A DNA stretch of 64,000 bases from an uncultured Chlorobiaceae bacterium (GTDB lineage: Bacteria; Bacteroidota; Chlorobiia; Chlorobiales; Chlorobiaceae), in NCBI GenBank assembly GCA_903839405.1, contig CAIMCD010000025.1, forward strand, positions 26,823-90,822, given 5' to 3'. Both the position numbers and the translations under genes were made by a program. Positions 12,023-21,236 of the stretch are shown here, one piece after another. Below the pieces are notes generated by a model, which was given only the letters and a program-made list of their open reading frames with translations, did no database searches and was not told the DNA's origin. Each line of letters starts with the position of its first letter. The stretch's first letter is position 1.

Positions 12023-12823
12023 ATGAGCGAGATTTTTCTCTACGACCTTTTTCTCAGTCACAGCTCAAAGGATAAGGATGTCGTGCGCCCGCTTGCCGAG
12101 CGGTTGCGGGCGGACGGTTTGAAGGTCTGGTTCGATGAGTGGGAGCTGAAGCCCGGAGATAACATACCGCACAAGATAGAGGAAGGGCTTGAGCGCTCCC
12201 GCGTGCTGGTGCTCTGCATGTCGGCCCATGCCTTTGGTTCGGATTGGGCCCAGTTGGAGAGCGGCACCTTCCGCTTCCGCGACCCCCTGAACAAGGATCG
12301 TCGCTTTATTCCCCTGCGGCTTGATGAGGCACCTATCAAAGGATCCCTATCGCAATTTCTTTACATTAACTGGCTTTCAGAGGAGCGCGAACAGGAGTAT
12401 GGGAAGCTGCTTGAAGCTTGCTGGTCGGAAAAACAGAAAAAGATAAATGAAAAAGGTAATGGTGCGTCTTTTGGAGTGAATCAAGCTGTAGAAAATAATT
12501 CTTTTATAAGACGTCAGCCAAGTGATACTCACTTACAGCGACTTCCTGAGTTTATCCGTAAGAGGACGCAGGGCTTCAATCAAAATATACCGCTGACAAG
12601 GGAAGAAATCAATAAACTGGTGAATCGTTACATCGGAGTAGAAGGTGGTTATCTAGGGGACTTCTCCTACCGTACACATCATGATTTTTACCTCAATTTT
12701 GATCTGGATATTGATCCATATAATTATGAGGGAACAACACGTGAGCGTTTCATACAAATACTTTTAGAGCATTCATGTGATTTACAGGCTCGGATTTTGG
12801 AGGGCATTCTTAACAGATTTTAG
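12023..12823 (+). CDS. TIR domain protein with a C-terminal AbiJ-NTD-like extension
   Basis: A Toll/interleukin-1 receptor domain protein, a family whose bacterial members often cleave NAD as antiphage effectors. I choose the ATG at 12023 (266 residues) because GGGGAG sits nine bases upstream; ATG 12002 is also in frame. TIR box 1 is YDLFLSHSSKDKD, box 2 region VWFDEWELKPGD, and SDWAQLES places a glutamate where TIR NADases have the catalytic one. After a linker, residues of about 170-266 (TREEINKLVNRYIGVEGGYL, then FSYRTHHDFY) form a compact second domain that I recall next to abortive-infection proteins, so this part is inference. The protein stops right after this domain, so a further C-terminal part may be lost. 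The base composition is lower in GC than in the neighbours. Confidence 0.8.
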   Translation: MSEIFLYDLFLSHSSKDKDVVRPLAERLRADGLKVWFDEWELKPGDNIPHKIEEGLERSRVLVLCMSAHAFGSDWAQLESGTFRFRDPLNKDRRFIPLRLDEAPIKGSLSQFLYINWLSEEREQEYGKLLEACWSEKQKKINEKGNGASFGVNQAVENNSFIRRQPSDTHLQRLPEFIRKRTQGFNQNIPLTREEINKLVNRYIGVEGGYLGDFSYRTHHDFYLNFDLDIDPYNYEGTTRERFIQILLEHSCDLQARILEGILNRF

Positions 12824-12922
12824 GTTGGTTCTTCAAAGCTTCGTACGCAAGAGCGTTACAACGAAATCTCAGGGTGGATTGCACGTCTGAGGGGATAATC
12901 CCATCCCTGCGGTGTGTTGGTC

Positions 12923-12976
12923 GTCAGTCGCCGTAATGTTGAAGATATTCTTCTTCACCGCCTCATTCAGTCGTAA
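12923..12976 (+). pseudogene. remnant of a ParE-type toxin C-terminus
   Basis: The frame reads VSRRNVEDILLHRLIQS-stop, almost identical to the last residues of the intact ParE-like toxin ending at 14380 (DSRRNVEDILLHRLIQL). The DNA match extends past the stop (12923-12988 against 14323-14390 with few changes). The rest of the gene is missing, so this is a duplicated and decayed fragment or a recombination scar. Confidence 0.75.
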
Positions 12977-13003
12977 CTACTCTTTTGAGCAGATACAACT
13001 GTT

Positions 13004-13249
13004 TTACCCGGCGACTTTATAGGTTTGCCCTACGGGAAGGAAGCCTGCAACATCACCGTTAGCAAGCCGTGAGCGGATATGCTCAAAGAGCGTGATCGTC
13101 TCTTTCGAGTATAATCGTTCACCACAATGGGTGCAAACTTCAGCGTTTACTTTTACAACAGCGGTATTGTTGCCCCCGAGAATCAATTTTTCCACCTCTT
13201 TTTCAATGATCTCTCCACCGCAAACCGGGCATAGCTCAAACGGGGTCAT
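13004..13249 (-). CDS. YgiT-type zinc finger protein (putative antitoxin)
   Basis: An 81-residue protein with two zinc-binding CxxC knuckles, CPVCGG (about residues 7-12) and CTHCGE (about 37-42), the N-terminal zinc finger layout of MqsA/YgiT antitoxins. It ends soon after, without a complete HTH domain, so it matches the short stand-alone YgiT-type zinc finger family. Its start overlaps the preceding DUF4258 gene by four bases, which is typical of a toxin-first toxin-antitoxin pair. Its role as antitoxin is inferred from context. Confidence 0.8.
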   Translation of the reverse strand: MTPFELCPVCGGEIIEKEVEKLILGGNNTAVVKVNAEVCTHCGERLYSKETITLFEHIRSRLANGDVAGFLPVGQTYKVAG

Positions 13250-13566
13250 TGCTTTGTTCTCCTGGTTTTGAATTCAATCCACCTTTCCGGATCGGGGCGA
13301 TAAACGGTTATCACCACGGCCCATGAGTTTTCTCTATTGTAAGCCCAAACACTGTGCACCGGCTCTCTTCGAGCGTTTTCTCCAAAAATAAGACAGCTTG
13401 GGTAAGGCTTGTCTTTGGGGTAGTGCTCAATAATCTCACCATGTATAACGCTGGTTAGTACCTCTTCAAAGGTCAAATTGTCCGAAAGAGCCTCTTCGTA
13501 AGCGTGGTCAGTGATTCTGAACTGCTCACGCTTTATGGCTTTGACAATCTCTTCCTTATCCGTCAT
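13246..13566 (-). CDS. DUF4258 family protein (putative toxin of a YgiT pair)
   Basis: A 106-residue protein with the DUF4258 pattern: FRITDHAYEEALSDNLTFEE near the N-terminus, then IIEHYPKDKPYPSCLIFG, VWAYNRENSWAVVITVYRP and a basic end. DUF4258 proteins adopt a RelE/MqsR-like fold and are regularly encoded upstream of YgiT-type zinc fingers, so a ribonuclease-like toxin role is probable but not shown here. It overlaps the antitoxin gene by four bases and is divergent from the Phd/ParE pair at 13773. Confidence 0.75.
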   Translation of the reverse strand: MTDKEEIVKAIKREQFRITDHAYEEALSDNLTFEEVLTSVIHGEIIEHYPKDKPYPSCLIFGENARREPVHSVWAYNRENSWAVVITVYRPDPERWIEFKTRRTKQ

Positions 13567-13772
13567 GCCCCGCGTTTGATTTTAGCAGAAATTTACTTTT
13601 CTGGAATATAGTGAATTGTATTCAGATTTTTTTTTGCGATGCCGATCATCTCACACGATGAGCAACTGGAGTAGGATGGTAGTTCATTCCGGCTTTGCTT
13701 TTAGGAAAACGTTTTATGAGACCGAATATCGTACTATATTCAGGTTTCGAGAAGCAACGAATCAGGGGGGAG

Positions 13773-14054
13773 ATGAATATTACTACCGACATCAAACCGG
13801 TTACCTATCTCAAGGCAAAAGCGGCTGATCTGCTTGATCAGATTAACGATACGCGCCGTCCGGTTATTATTACCCAGAACGGTGAGCCGAGAGCGGTGCT
13901 TCAGGATCCGAAAAGCTATGAAGAGATGCGCAATGCTCTTGGGTTGCTGAAACTGCTGGCACAGGGTGAAGAGGATATCCGTAAAGGCAACCTTCGCTCG
14001 CAAGAGGAGCTGTTCAGTGATCTTGAAAGCCTGTTACAAAAGCCCTCCTCATGA
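13773..14054 (+). CDS. Phd/YefM family antitoxin
   Basis: A 93-residue antitoxin beginning MNITTDIKPVTYLKAKAADL. The start at 13773 is chosen because a G-rich Shine-Dalgarno (GGGGGGAG) directly precedes it; the frame runs open upstream to 13695. The Phd/YefM fold is seen in PVIITQNGEPRAVLQDPKSY, the classic DNA-binding antitoxin core, and the C-terminal LRSQEELFSDLESLL would wrap the toxin. It overlaps the ParE-like toxin gene by four bases and probably autoregulates the pair. Confidence 0.9.
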   Translation: MNITTDIKPVTYLKAKAADLLDQINDTRRPVIITQNGEPRAVLQDPKSYEEMRNALGLLKLLAQGEEDIRKGNLRSQEELFSDLESLLQKPSS

Positions 14055-14380
14055 GTGCAGGCTACAGGGTTCTATGGACTGAAGTTGCTGAAAAAGATCT
14101 CAGGGAGGTTATAGCCTTTATTGCCGCTGACAATCCGCAGAATGCCCTCTCGGTTCTGGAAAAAATCAGGGATAAAGCCGCCACGCTCTCCACTTCTCCC
14201 GAGCGGGGCAGGGTTGTGCCGGAGCTTCACTCCTGCGGAATTTTTGTCTATCGGGAGTTGATGATCTCCCCCTGGAGGGTTTTGTACCGGATCGCCGAAC
14301 ATAACGTCTATGTAACGGCGGTGCTCGACAGTCGCCGTAATGTTGAGGATATTCTTCTGCACCGCCTCATTCAATTGTAA
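14051..14380 (+). CDS. RelE/ParE family toxin
   Basis: A 109-residue toxin. The family pattern is evident in VLWTEVAEKDLREVIAFIA, SPERGRVVPEL, FVYRELMISPWRVLYRI and VLDSRRNVEDIL. ParE members poison gyrase, while RelE members cut mRNA on the ribosome; sequence alone does not separate these here, though the RRNVEDILLHRL ending is ParE-like. It overlaps its Phd/YefM antitoxin by four bases. A decayed copy of its final 17 codons lies at 12923-12976, about 1.4 kb upstream. Confidence 0.9.
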   Translation: MSAGYRVLWTEVAEKDLREVIAFIAADNPQNALSVLEKIRDKAATLSTSPERGRVVPELHSCGIFVYRELMISPWRVLYRIAEHNVYVTAVLDSRRNVEDILLHRLIQL

Positions 14381-14424
14381 CCTCTTTTGACCGTTACCCA
14401 TCATTTACCCGGTAACCGCCCTTC

Positions 14425-14796
14425 TCAGGCGGGTTTATCTCCTGTGCAAAGCTCTTTTTTAACACCCTTCTCATCCAGGCAAACAAAGGTGATGTTGGTG
14501 CTGAAGGCCAGAACCTTCTCGCCGCGTTCGATACTTTTTTTGTAAACGTGGACGGTGTACTCAATTGAGGTGTGGCCGATTTTGCTTTTTTCGGTCACAA
14601 AGCGCAGAATGGTGCCGCCCCGTATGCTCTTTTTAAACTCCACCTTGTCCATGCCCACCGTCACAAAGTTGCAGCCGGGATAATCGAGTGAAACGGTAAT
14701 GTAGCCGATTTCGTCAATCCATTTGAGCAGGTTGCCGCCAAAGAGAAAGCCGTAATGGTTGAGGTGTTCGGGTAAAACAAGTTTATAGGTTTCCAT
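14425..14796 (-). CDS. acyl-CoA thioesterase, hotdog fold
   Basis: A 123-residue single-hotdog protein. The start at 14796 ([20 protein letters not shown]) fits the family; the frame is open to 14886 but the extra residues look unrelated. [20 protein letters not shown] holds the hotdog helix and the active-site Asp/Glu area of YciA/BFIT-type thioesterases, and [10 protein letters not shown] and [10 protein letters not shown] follow as usual. It likely hydrolyses acyl-CoAs. It is divergently transcribed from the YyaL-like gene and convergent with the ParE toxin gene. Confidence 0.85.
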   Translation of the reverse strand: METYKLVLPEHLNHYGFLFGGNLLKWIDEIGYITVSLDYPGCNFVTVGMDKVEFKKSIRGGTILRFVTEKSKIGHTSIEYTVHVYKKSIERGEKVLAFSTNITFVCLDEKGVKKELCTGDKPA

Positions 14797-14970
14797 TGGG
14801 TTGAAGTCTGGTGAAAAAAGCAGTTGCTGGTAGCAAGGTAGCAATTTTATACCCGGTTCTGAAACAGGATGGAGAGGTGGGCGCACCTCTTGTTGCAGGC
14901 ATACAGAACTTTCAGTTGCTCATCAAGGGTTTGCATAGTAATTGTTTATCAATTTTGTCGTTATACACTT

Positions 14971-17109
14971 ATGACCCAGCGAGATAAAGCCATGAACCGG
15001 CTTGGCCGTGAAAAAAGCCCCTATCTTTTGCAGCATGCTCACAATCCTGTGGATTGGTTTGCATGGAAAGAGGAGGCTTTTGAAAAGGCAAAGCGTGAGA
15101 ATCTGCCACTCTTTCTCTCTGTGGGCTATTCCACCTGCCACTGGTGCCATGTGATGGAACGGGAGTCGTTTGAAAACCCTGAAATAGCTGAACTGCTGAA
15201 CCGTTATTTTGTACCGGTCAAGGTTGATCGTGAAGAGCTTCCCGACCTCGACCGCCTCTATATGGAGTATGTGCAGTCAACTACCGGCAGAGGCGGGTGG
15301 CCGATGTCTGTTTGGCTTACTCCGGATCGCAAGCCATTTTACGGAGGCACCTACTTTCCCCCCGAAGATCGATACGGGTTGACGGGTTTTAAAACCATTC
15401 TCCTCTCTATTGCCCATCTCTGGCAGAGCGACCGCAAAAAAATCATGGAGGCCTCCGAAACCTTTTTTGCCTCTCTGGATTCGCTTTCCGGCCCTGCTCC
15501 CCAGGTGCTTCCGGGAGCTGACGAGGCCCAGCGAAGATGCTATGAGTGGCTCGCATCAACTTTTGATCCGCACTTCGGAGGGTTCGGCTCCGCCCCAAAA
15601 TTTCCCCGTCCTGTGCTGCTGAACTTTCTTTTTAACCACGCCTACCATACCGGGGAGAAGCGAGCGCTTGAGATGGCGCTCTTCACCCTGAAAAAAATGG
15701 CCGAAGGGGGAATTCACGACCATCTTGCAGTGATTGGCGAAGGGGGCGGCGGGTTTGCCCGCTACTCTACCGATGAGCGCTGGCACCTGCCGCACTTTGA
15801 GAAAATGCTTTACGACAATGCCCAGCTTGCCCTCTCCTATATGGAGGCCTTTCAATGCAGTGGCGACTCTTTCTATAAAACGGTCGCCGAGGATATCCTT
15901 AACTATCTCCTGTGCGATATGGCCTCTCTGGAAGGAGGCTTCTACTCGGCTGAAGATGCCGACAGCCTTGAGGATGCTGGCAGCAGCGCCAAAAAAGAGG
16001 GCGCCTTCTATATCTGGAGTGCCGATGAACTCCAAGAAACGCTTGGTGATGAAACGCTTCTCGAAATTTTCTCCTTCTTCTACGGTGTTATGCCGGAAGG
16101 AAATGTTCTGAACGACCCGCACAGAGAGTTCCGGGACAGAAACATTCTGATGCAGCAGGCTACGGTTGAGGAGACAGGCGAACAGTTCGGCAAAACAATC
16201 GCGGAAGTGAGCGTTGTTCTTGATGAAAGCCGCCGTTTGCTCTACCGGGCAAGGTTAAAGAGGCCAAGACCTTTTCTGGATGACAAGATTCTGACGGCCT
16301 GGAACGCTCTGGCGATCTCTGCCCTGGCAAAAGGGTACCGGGTGCTGGGTTCGGAAAGCTGCCTTGCTGCGGCTAAAAAAACGGTATCCTTTGTGCTTGA
16401 CAAACTCTATGACCGCCCGGGTGGCATTCTCTTGCGCCGGTACCGGGAAGGGAGCGCGGCCATTGCCGCCAAGGCTGAAGATTATGCCTTTTTGGTTCAG
16501 GCTCTTATTGATCTCTACGAAGCCTCTTTTGAGCCTCAATACCTACAAACCGCTCTCGAACTTGCTGAACGACAGAACACCCTTTTTTATGACCCGGTTA
16601 ATGGCGGGTTTTTCAGCACGGCTTCAGATGATTCTACCGTGCCAGTGAGGCTTAAGGAGAGCTATGATGGTGCAGAGCCTTCGGCCAACTCGATCACGGC
16701 TCTGAACCTTTTGCGCCTTGGAGAGATGACCGGAAGGGAGGAGTTTACCCTCAAGGCCGAAGAGACTTTCCGTGCATTCGGTACCACGCTTGCTGAAAGC
16801 CCGCACGTTCTGCCCCAAATGCTGGTGGCCCTGAACTTTGCCCGCCACACAAAAAGCCGGATTGTTTTTTCCGGAGAGTTGCATGATCCCCGGATGGCCC
16901 AGCTCCGGGCCGTGGTTGACAAGCGCTACCTGCCGGGAACGGTTACCATGCACGCCTCCAGTGAAGTGAAGGCTCTGCAGCACTTTCCAGAGAGCATAGA
17001 GCCCGGAGCCCTTCACCCTCAGGCATCACTCTGCATTGAGCGTACCTGCCAGTTGCCCGAGAGTGACCCGCAACGCTTCGCCGAGATGGTTGACCGGGAG
17101 TTGCTGTAG
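14971..17109 (+). CDS. YyaL-type thioredoxin-domain protein (DUF255)
   Basis: A 712-residue protein related to bacterial YyaL and animal spermatogenesis-associated protein 20. It has an N-terminal thioredoxin-like domain with [19 protein letters not shown] and [16 protein letters not shown] (CxxC near residue 58), followed by an (alpha/alpha)6-barrel glycoside-hydrolase-like region ([36 protein letters not shown]). The start at 14971 is chosen because family members begin close to the [10 protein letters not shown] block; ATG 14992 is an alternative. The biochemical function of the family is not established. It sits as an apparent core gene between toxin-antitoxin genes and restriction genes. 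Confidence 0.88.
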   Translation: MTQRDKAMNRLGREKSPYLLQHAHNPVDWFAWKEEAFEKAKRENLPLFLSVGYSTCHWCHVMERESFENPEIAELLNRYFVPVKVDREELPDLDRLYMEYVQSTTGRGGWPMSVWLTPDRKPFYGGTYFPPEDRYGLTGFKTILLSIAHLWQSDRKKIMEASETFFASLDSLSGPAPQVLPGADEAQRRCYEWLASTFDPHFGGFGSAPKFPRPVLLNFLFNHAYHTGEKRALEMALFTLKKMAEGGIHDHLAVIGEGGGGFARYSTDERWHLPHFEKMLYDNAQLALSYMEAFQCSGDSFYKTVAEDILNYLLCDMASLEGGFYSAEDADSLEDAGSSAKKEGAFYIWSADELQETLGDETLLEIFSFFYGVMPEGNVLNDPHREFRDRNILMQQATVEETGEQFGKTIAEVSVVLDESRRLLYRARLKRPRPFLDDKILTAWNALAISALAKGYRVLGSESCLAAAKKTVSFVLDKLYDRPGGILLRRYREGSAAIAAKAEDYAFLVQALIDLYEASFEPQYLQTALELAERQNTLFYDPVNGGFFSTASDDSTVPVRLKESYDGAEPSANSITALNLLRLGEMTGREEFTLKAEETFRAFGTTLAESPHVLPQMLVALNFARHTKSRIVFSGELHDPRMAQLRAVVDKRYLPGTVTMHASSEVKALQHFPESIEPGALHPQASLCIERTCQLPESDPQRFAEMVDRELL

Positions 17110-17273
17110 AGCGTTTCATTCGCCATCTCACGCCTTTGGAGGCAGTTACCGCGTATGCTTCTGCCGTGGAATTCAGGAAAAAAGTGTATCATGATTTGAA
17201 GCATGACGAGTTAGTAAGCCTTCAACGCTAAAAAGCTCCGTTTTACAACTCCGGAAACAGTTCATACCGTGTT
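17110..17273. other. non-coding stretch before the TIR remnant
   Basis: With 17274-17619 this forms a 510-base gap lacking an intact gene. I see no terminator, RNA or convincing promoter in this part. From 17427 to 17619 the sequence is AT-rich and should hold the hsdR promoter, but no clear -35/-10 pair stands out. Confidence 0.4.
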
Positions 17274-17426
17274 ATGAGTGATATTTTTGTGAGCTATGCC
17301 CATCAGGATGAGGTGAGGGTGAAACCAATTGTGGAGCAGCTCGAAAGGCAGGGGTTACCACCCTCACCACCATCTCCCCTCATTCTTCTTCCCGTTTTAT
17401 TGTTAGATAGGTTTATCTGTAAATAA
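17274..17426 (+). pseudogene. truncated TIR domain remnant
   Basis: The 50-codon frame begins MSDIFVSYAHQDEVRVKPIV and continues EQLERQGL, which is the first strand and helix of a TIR domain. It then turns into low-complexity PPSPPSPL and unrelated residues before a stop. The break in sense falls near 17355. The rest of the gene was probably removed when the neighbouring restriction cluster arrived. It is not a close copy of the intact TIR gene at 12023. Confidence 0.65.
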
Positions 17427-17619
17427 GGCGTAAAAAAACCATTAGGCTGATAAATATCTTCATAGTTCTCGGGCATTGCTATAAAATAAATACAGCATGC
17501 ATGCCACTATCCCGACATAATTATAAATCCCTTACCTATATTAAATACTTGCATTTCCGGTTATAGTCACGGCCAGTTCGCACTTTGATTCATGAATCTG
17601 TACAGGAACAAACAACCCC

Positions 17620-19995
17620 ATGACCCTCAACGAAGCTGATACCAGGGCCAAGCTCATCGATCCGGCTATACATAAACGAGGTTGGTCCGAAGAGTTTATC
17701 AAACGTGAAGAGACCGCCGGAGCAGTTGAAATCATCAACGGCAAAGCACGTCGCCGTTCTCGCGGAAAAATCGACTATGTTCTCCGTCTTAAAGTCAACG
17801 TTCACACCCAGCCGGTAGCCCTTGCTCTTCTCGAAGCCAAAAAAGAGAGCCTTCCGCCCGGTCACGGTCTTGATCAAGCCAAAGGTTACGCCGAGTGCCG
17901 TCGGCATAATGTCAAATTTGTTTTTTCCTCCAACGGCCATCTCTTCGTTGAGTTTGACTGTTTCACCGGCCTGACTACAAAGCCAAAACCAATCAGTGAG
18001 TTTCCCGCTCCTGATGAACTCCGTACCCGTTACGAACAAGGCATGGGCTTCACCCTCAACTCACCAGCCGCAAGCCCGCTGCTCCAGCAATACCCCGGCG
18101 GTGAAGGAACCCGACGATACTACCAGGATGCCGCCATCCGTGCAGTCATGGAAAAAATTGCCCAGTGTGCTGAAACCGGCAAACCAAAACGCGCCCTTCT
18201 TTCACTTGCTACAGGTGCAGGCAAAACCTTCATTGCCGTCAACCTGCTCAAACGCCTCTCAGACGCCGGGCAGCTTACCCGTGCGCTCTTCGTCTGCGAC
18301 CGTGACGAACTTCGTTCCCAGGCACTCACCGCCTTCCAGAATGTTTTCGGCTCCGATGCCGCAGAGGTCTATCGCAACGCAGACGGCATGAACAATGCAA
18401 GGAATGCACGAATTCATATAGCCACCTATCAGACGCTTGGTATAGAAACTGACAACTGCGACGCCTCCTTTCTCACCACCTTTTACCCTGAAAACCATTT
18501 TACCCACATCGTCATTGACGAATGCCACCGTTCAGCCTGGGGTAAATGGTCGCAGGTACTTACCCGCAACAGTAACGCCACCCAGATAGGTCTCACAGCA
18601 ACACCTCGACAGCTCAAGAGCAAAGAAAAGAGCAACGAAGCCGTCAAAGACACCGAAATCACGGCCAACAATATTGCCTACTTCGGCGAACCGGTTTATG
18701 AATATGAAATAGCGCAAGCCATCGAAGACGGCTACCTTGCAGCCTGCGAAATCCGGAAGGGGAGAGTCAATCTTGATGATACCGGCATCACGAAAGAGCA
18801 AATCATTGCCCGCTCACCGCTGAACGCCCTCACCGGCCAATCCATACAAGAAGAAGAGATTGAAGAGATCTACCGCAAAACCCAGTACGAACAGCAACTC
18901 CTTCTCCCGGACCGTGTTCAGGCAATGTGTCAGGATCTCTTCCGCTACCTTCTCGATAGCGGAGGCCCTGAACAAAAAAGCATTATTTTCTGTGCCCGCG
19001 ACAGCCATGCCGACGCAGTTGCCGTCTGCATGAACAACCTTTATGCCCAGTGGTGTACTGCAAACAACCAGCAGCGGCTTGAAAATTACGCCTTCAAATG
19101 CACCGCCGCCAGCAGCGGGAACGACCAGCTCCCTGACCTTCGTGCCTCATCCCGCAGCCACTTTATCGCCACAACCGTCGATCTCCTCTCCACCGGCGTT
19201 GATGTTCCCTGTGTACGCAACATCGTTTTCTTCAAATACCTCAAAAGTCCCATCAGCTTCTATCAGATGATCGGACGCGGCACCCGCATTGATGTGCTCA
19301 CAGCAAAACTGATGTTTTGCGTCTACGACTATACCGACGCCTCACGCCTTTTTGGCGAAGACTTCACCACCAAACCACCCCGCACCAGTAGCGGGGGAGA
19401 AGGCCCGCAACCACCTCTGCCGCCAGAACCGACCATTGTTGTTGAAGGATTTGACGTGCATGTCACCGATGCCGGACGTTTTATTGTGGTTGATGTTGAT
19501 GGCCGGGCAATGCCTGTCCCGCTCGAAGAATACAAAGCCAGCCTCGCAGCCCGTCTGGTGCAAGAGGTACACACCATCGAAGATTTCCGTAACCGCTGGA
19601 TAGCGCCCCCTACCCGCCGCGAACTGCTCGATGCACTCGTAACCGGCGGGTACAATCCAAATGTTGTCCGTATGGTTGACGGCAAAGGAGAATACGACCT
19701 CTACGATGTCCTTGCCGAACTTGGCTGGGGCCTCAACCCCCGCACCCGTCATGACCGCGCGCTCGCCTTCACCTATAAAAACGAAGACTGGCTCAACTCC
19801 ATGCCAAAGCCCGCAGCAGCCACACTCCGCGCCCTTGCCAGCCAGTTTGAACGTGGAGGAATTGACGGTCTCGAAAATTCGCATATCTTCCAGACGCCGG
19901 AAGTCAAAGCCGCCGGCGGAGTGGCAGCCCTGAAAACAGCAGGCAACCCCCGCGAGCTCTATAATGAAACCAAAGCAAGGATGTTCGCTGCATGA
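17620..19995 (+). CDS. hsdR: type I restriction endonuclease subunit R
   Basis: Motor and nuclease subunit of a type I restriction-modification system. The 791-residue protein has an N-terminal nuclease with Asp52 (KIDYVL) and Glu72-x-Lys74 (LLEAKKE). A superfamily 2 helicase follows, with Walker A ATGAGKT (197-203), DECH (300-303), and motif VI in YQMIGRGTRID. The EcoEI-like C-terminal domain ends LYNETKARMF. It is shorter than EcoKI HsdR and fits the EcoEI/type IB-like class. The gene overlaps hsdS by four bases. Codon use (many AAA/CAA, C-ending codons) differs from the flanking core genes, suggesting transfer. Confidence 0.94.
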   Translation: MTLNEADTRAKLIDPAIHKRGWSEEFIKREETAGAVEIINGKARRRSRGKIDYVLRLKVNVHTQPVALALLEAKKESLPPGHGLDQAKGYAECRRHNVKFVFSSNGHLFVEFDCFTGLTTKPKPISEFPAPDELRTRYEQGMGFTLNSPAASPLLQQYPGGEGTRRYYQDAAIRAVMEKIAQCAETGKPKRALLSLATGAGKTFIAVNLLKRLSDAGQLTRALFVCDRDELRSQALTAFQNVFGSDAAEVYRNADGMNNARNARIHIATYQTLGIETDNCDASFLTTFYPENHFTHIVIDECHRSAWGKWSQVLTRNSNATQIGLTATPRQLKSKEKSNEAVKDTEITANNIAYFGEPVYEYEIAQAIEDGYLAACEIRKGRVNLDDTGITKEQIIARSPLNALTGQSIQEEEIEEIYRKTQYEQQLLLPDRVQAMCQDLFRYLLDSGGPEQKSIIFCARDSHADAVAVCMNNLYAQWCTANNQQRLENYAFKCTAASSGNDQLPDLRASSRSHFIATTVDLLSTGVDVPCVRNIVFFKYLKSPISFYQMIGRGTRIDVLTAKLMFCVYDYTDASRLFGEDFTTKPPRTSSGGEGPQPPLPPEPTIVVEGFDVHVTDAGRFIVVDVDGRAMPVPLEEYKASLAARLVQEVHTIEDFRNRWIAPPTRRELLDALVTGGYNPNVVRMVDGKGEYDLYDVLAELGWGLNPRTRHDRALAFTYKNEDWLNSMPKPAAATLRALASQFERGGIDGLENSHIFQTPEVKAAGGVAALKTAGNPRELYNETKARMFAA

Positions 19996-21233
19996 GTAGT
20001 ACTACCAGGGATATTGATCAACTGTCAGAGATAAAAGAACTTCCGGAAGGGTGGCGATGGGTCAGGCTGGGGGAGGTGTGTAACAAGCATACCGGCATTC
20101 GAGATCCACGAATAGAGCCAGATACTATTTTTCAGTATGTTGATATTTCCAGCGTTTGCAACAGCAAGAAATGTATTACTGTGGCAAAGTCAATTCTTGG
20201 TAAAGATGCGCCCAGTAGAGCTCGTCAGATAATTCGATTTAACGATGTTATTGTTGCTACGACGCGCCCGAATTTGAACGCAGTTGCTCAAGTTCCCAAA
20301 GAATTGGACAATCAAATTTGCAGTACGGGTTTCTGTGTACTACGCGCAGGTGAGTCAATCTTACCAGAATATCTTTTTGCTTTCGTTTGTTACGAGTTAT
20401 TTGTTGATGCCTTATCTGATTTTGTTAAAGGTGCGTTATATCCAGCAGTCAATGATGGGCAAGTATTGGCCCAACATATCCCTCTCCCTCCACTACCCGA
20501 ACAACAGCGCATTGCAGCAATCCTCAAAGAGCAGATGGCGGCAGTGGATAAGGCTCGAACAGGAGCACAGGAGCGCCTGAGAGCAATCAAAGCCCTTCCC
20601 GCTGCATTTCTACGCCAGATATTACCCGATCCCGGTCAACCTCTTCCTGATGGGTGGAGATGGGCCAAGCTTGGTGAGGCGTGTGTGCCAGATCGAAAGA
20701 TTGTTGAACCGAATACGTCTCACGCTAAGTCGCTCAATTATTATAGTCTGGAACACATTGAAAGTGAGACAGGAAGAATATTGAAAATTCCAAATGATCA
20801 GCCTGAAGATGAAGGAAAAAGCATGACTTTCCAGTTTGACCAGCGTCATGTGCTTTATGGAAAATTGCGGCCATACCTCAACAAGGTTGCGTTACCGTTT
20901 TCTTCCGGTCGTTGTACGACTGAGATGATCCCATTATTACCTTGCGAAGGAATTGATCGTATTTTCTTGGCATGGCTTCTTCGACGACAAGAAACTGTTG
21001 AATTCGCTATGCAGGGAAAGACGGGTTCTCGAATGCCAAGAGCCGATATGGATAGTCTTTTAATGCTTAAAATTCCTCTCTCGACATTTCCACAACAGAA
21101 GCGGATTGTCGCACTCATCAGCGAACAAATAGCAGCAGTGGAGAAAGCCCGCATAGCGGCTGAAGCGGAACTGAAAGCAATAAACACCCTGCCGGCAGCG
21201 TTGCTGCGACGGGCATTCAACGGAGAACTTTGA
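19992..21233 (+). CDS. hsdS: type I restriction-modification specificity subunit S
   Basis: DNA-recognition subunit of 413 residues. Two target recognition domains of about 150 residues each are followed by matching coiled-coil conserved regions: PEQQRIAAILKEQMAAVDKA near 170-190 and PQQKRIVALISEQIAAVEKA near 370-390. The tandem layout means a bipartite target site. The recognition domains are notably AT-rich relative to the conserved helices, as expected for exchangeable segments. It overlaps hsdR by four bases, with hsdM three bases downstream, so the order is R-S-M. Confidence 0.93.
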   Translation: MSSTTRDIDQLSEIKELPEGWRWVRLGEVCNKHTGIRDPRIEPDTIFQYVDISSVCNSKKCITVAKSILGKDAPSRARQIIRFNDVIVATTRPNLNAVAQVPKELDNQICSTGFCVLRAGESILPEYLFAFVCYELFVDALSDFVKGALYPAVNDGQVLAQHIPLPPLPEQQRIAAILKEQMAAVDKARTGAQERLRAIKALPAAFLRQILPDPGQPLPDGWRWAKLGEACVPDRKIVEPNTSHAKSLNYYSLEHIESETGRILKIPNDQPEDEGKSMTFQFDQRHVLYGKLRPYLNKVALPFSSGRCTTEMIPLLPCEGIDRIFLAWLLRRQETVEFAMQGKTGSRMPRADMDSLLMLKIPLSTFPQQKRIVALISEQIAAVEKARIAAEAELKAINTLPAALLRRAFNGEL

Positions 21234-21236
21234 TAT

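Noticed and set aside
17340..17400. CCCTCACCACC / CTCCCC low-complexity stretch as a start of a new repeat or CRISPR-like array
   Set aside because: Units are not regularly spaced and no second block exists; no CRISPR array was found anywhere in the window.
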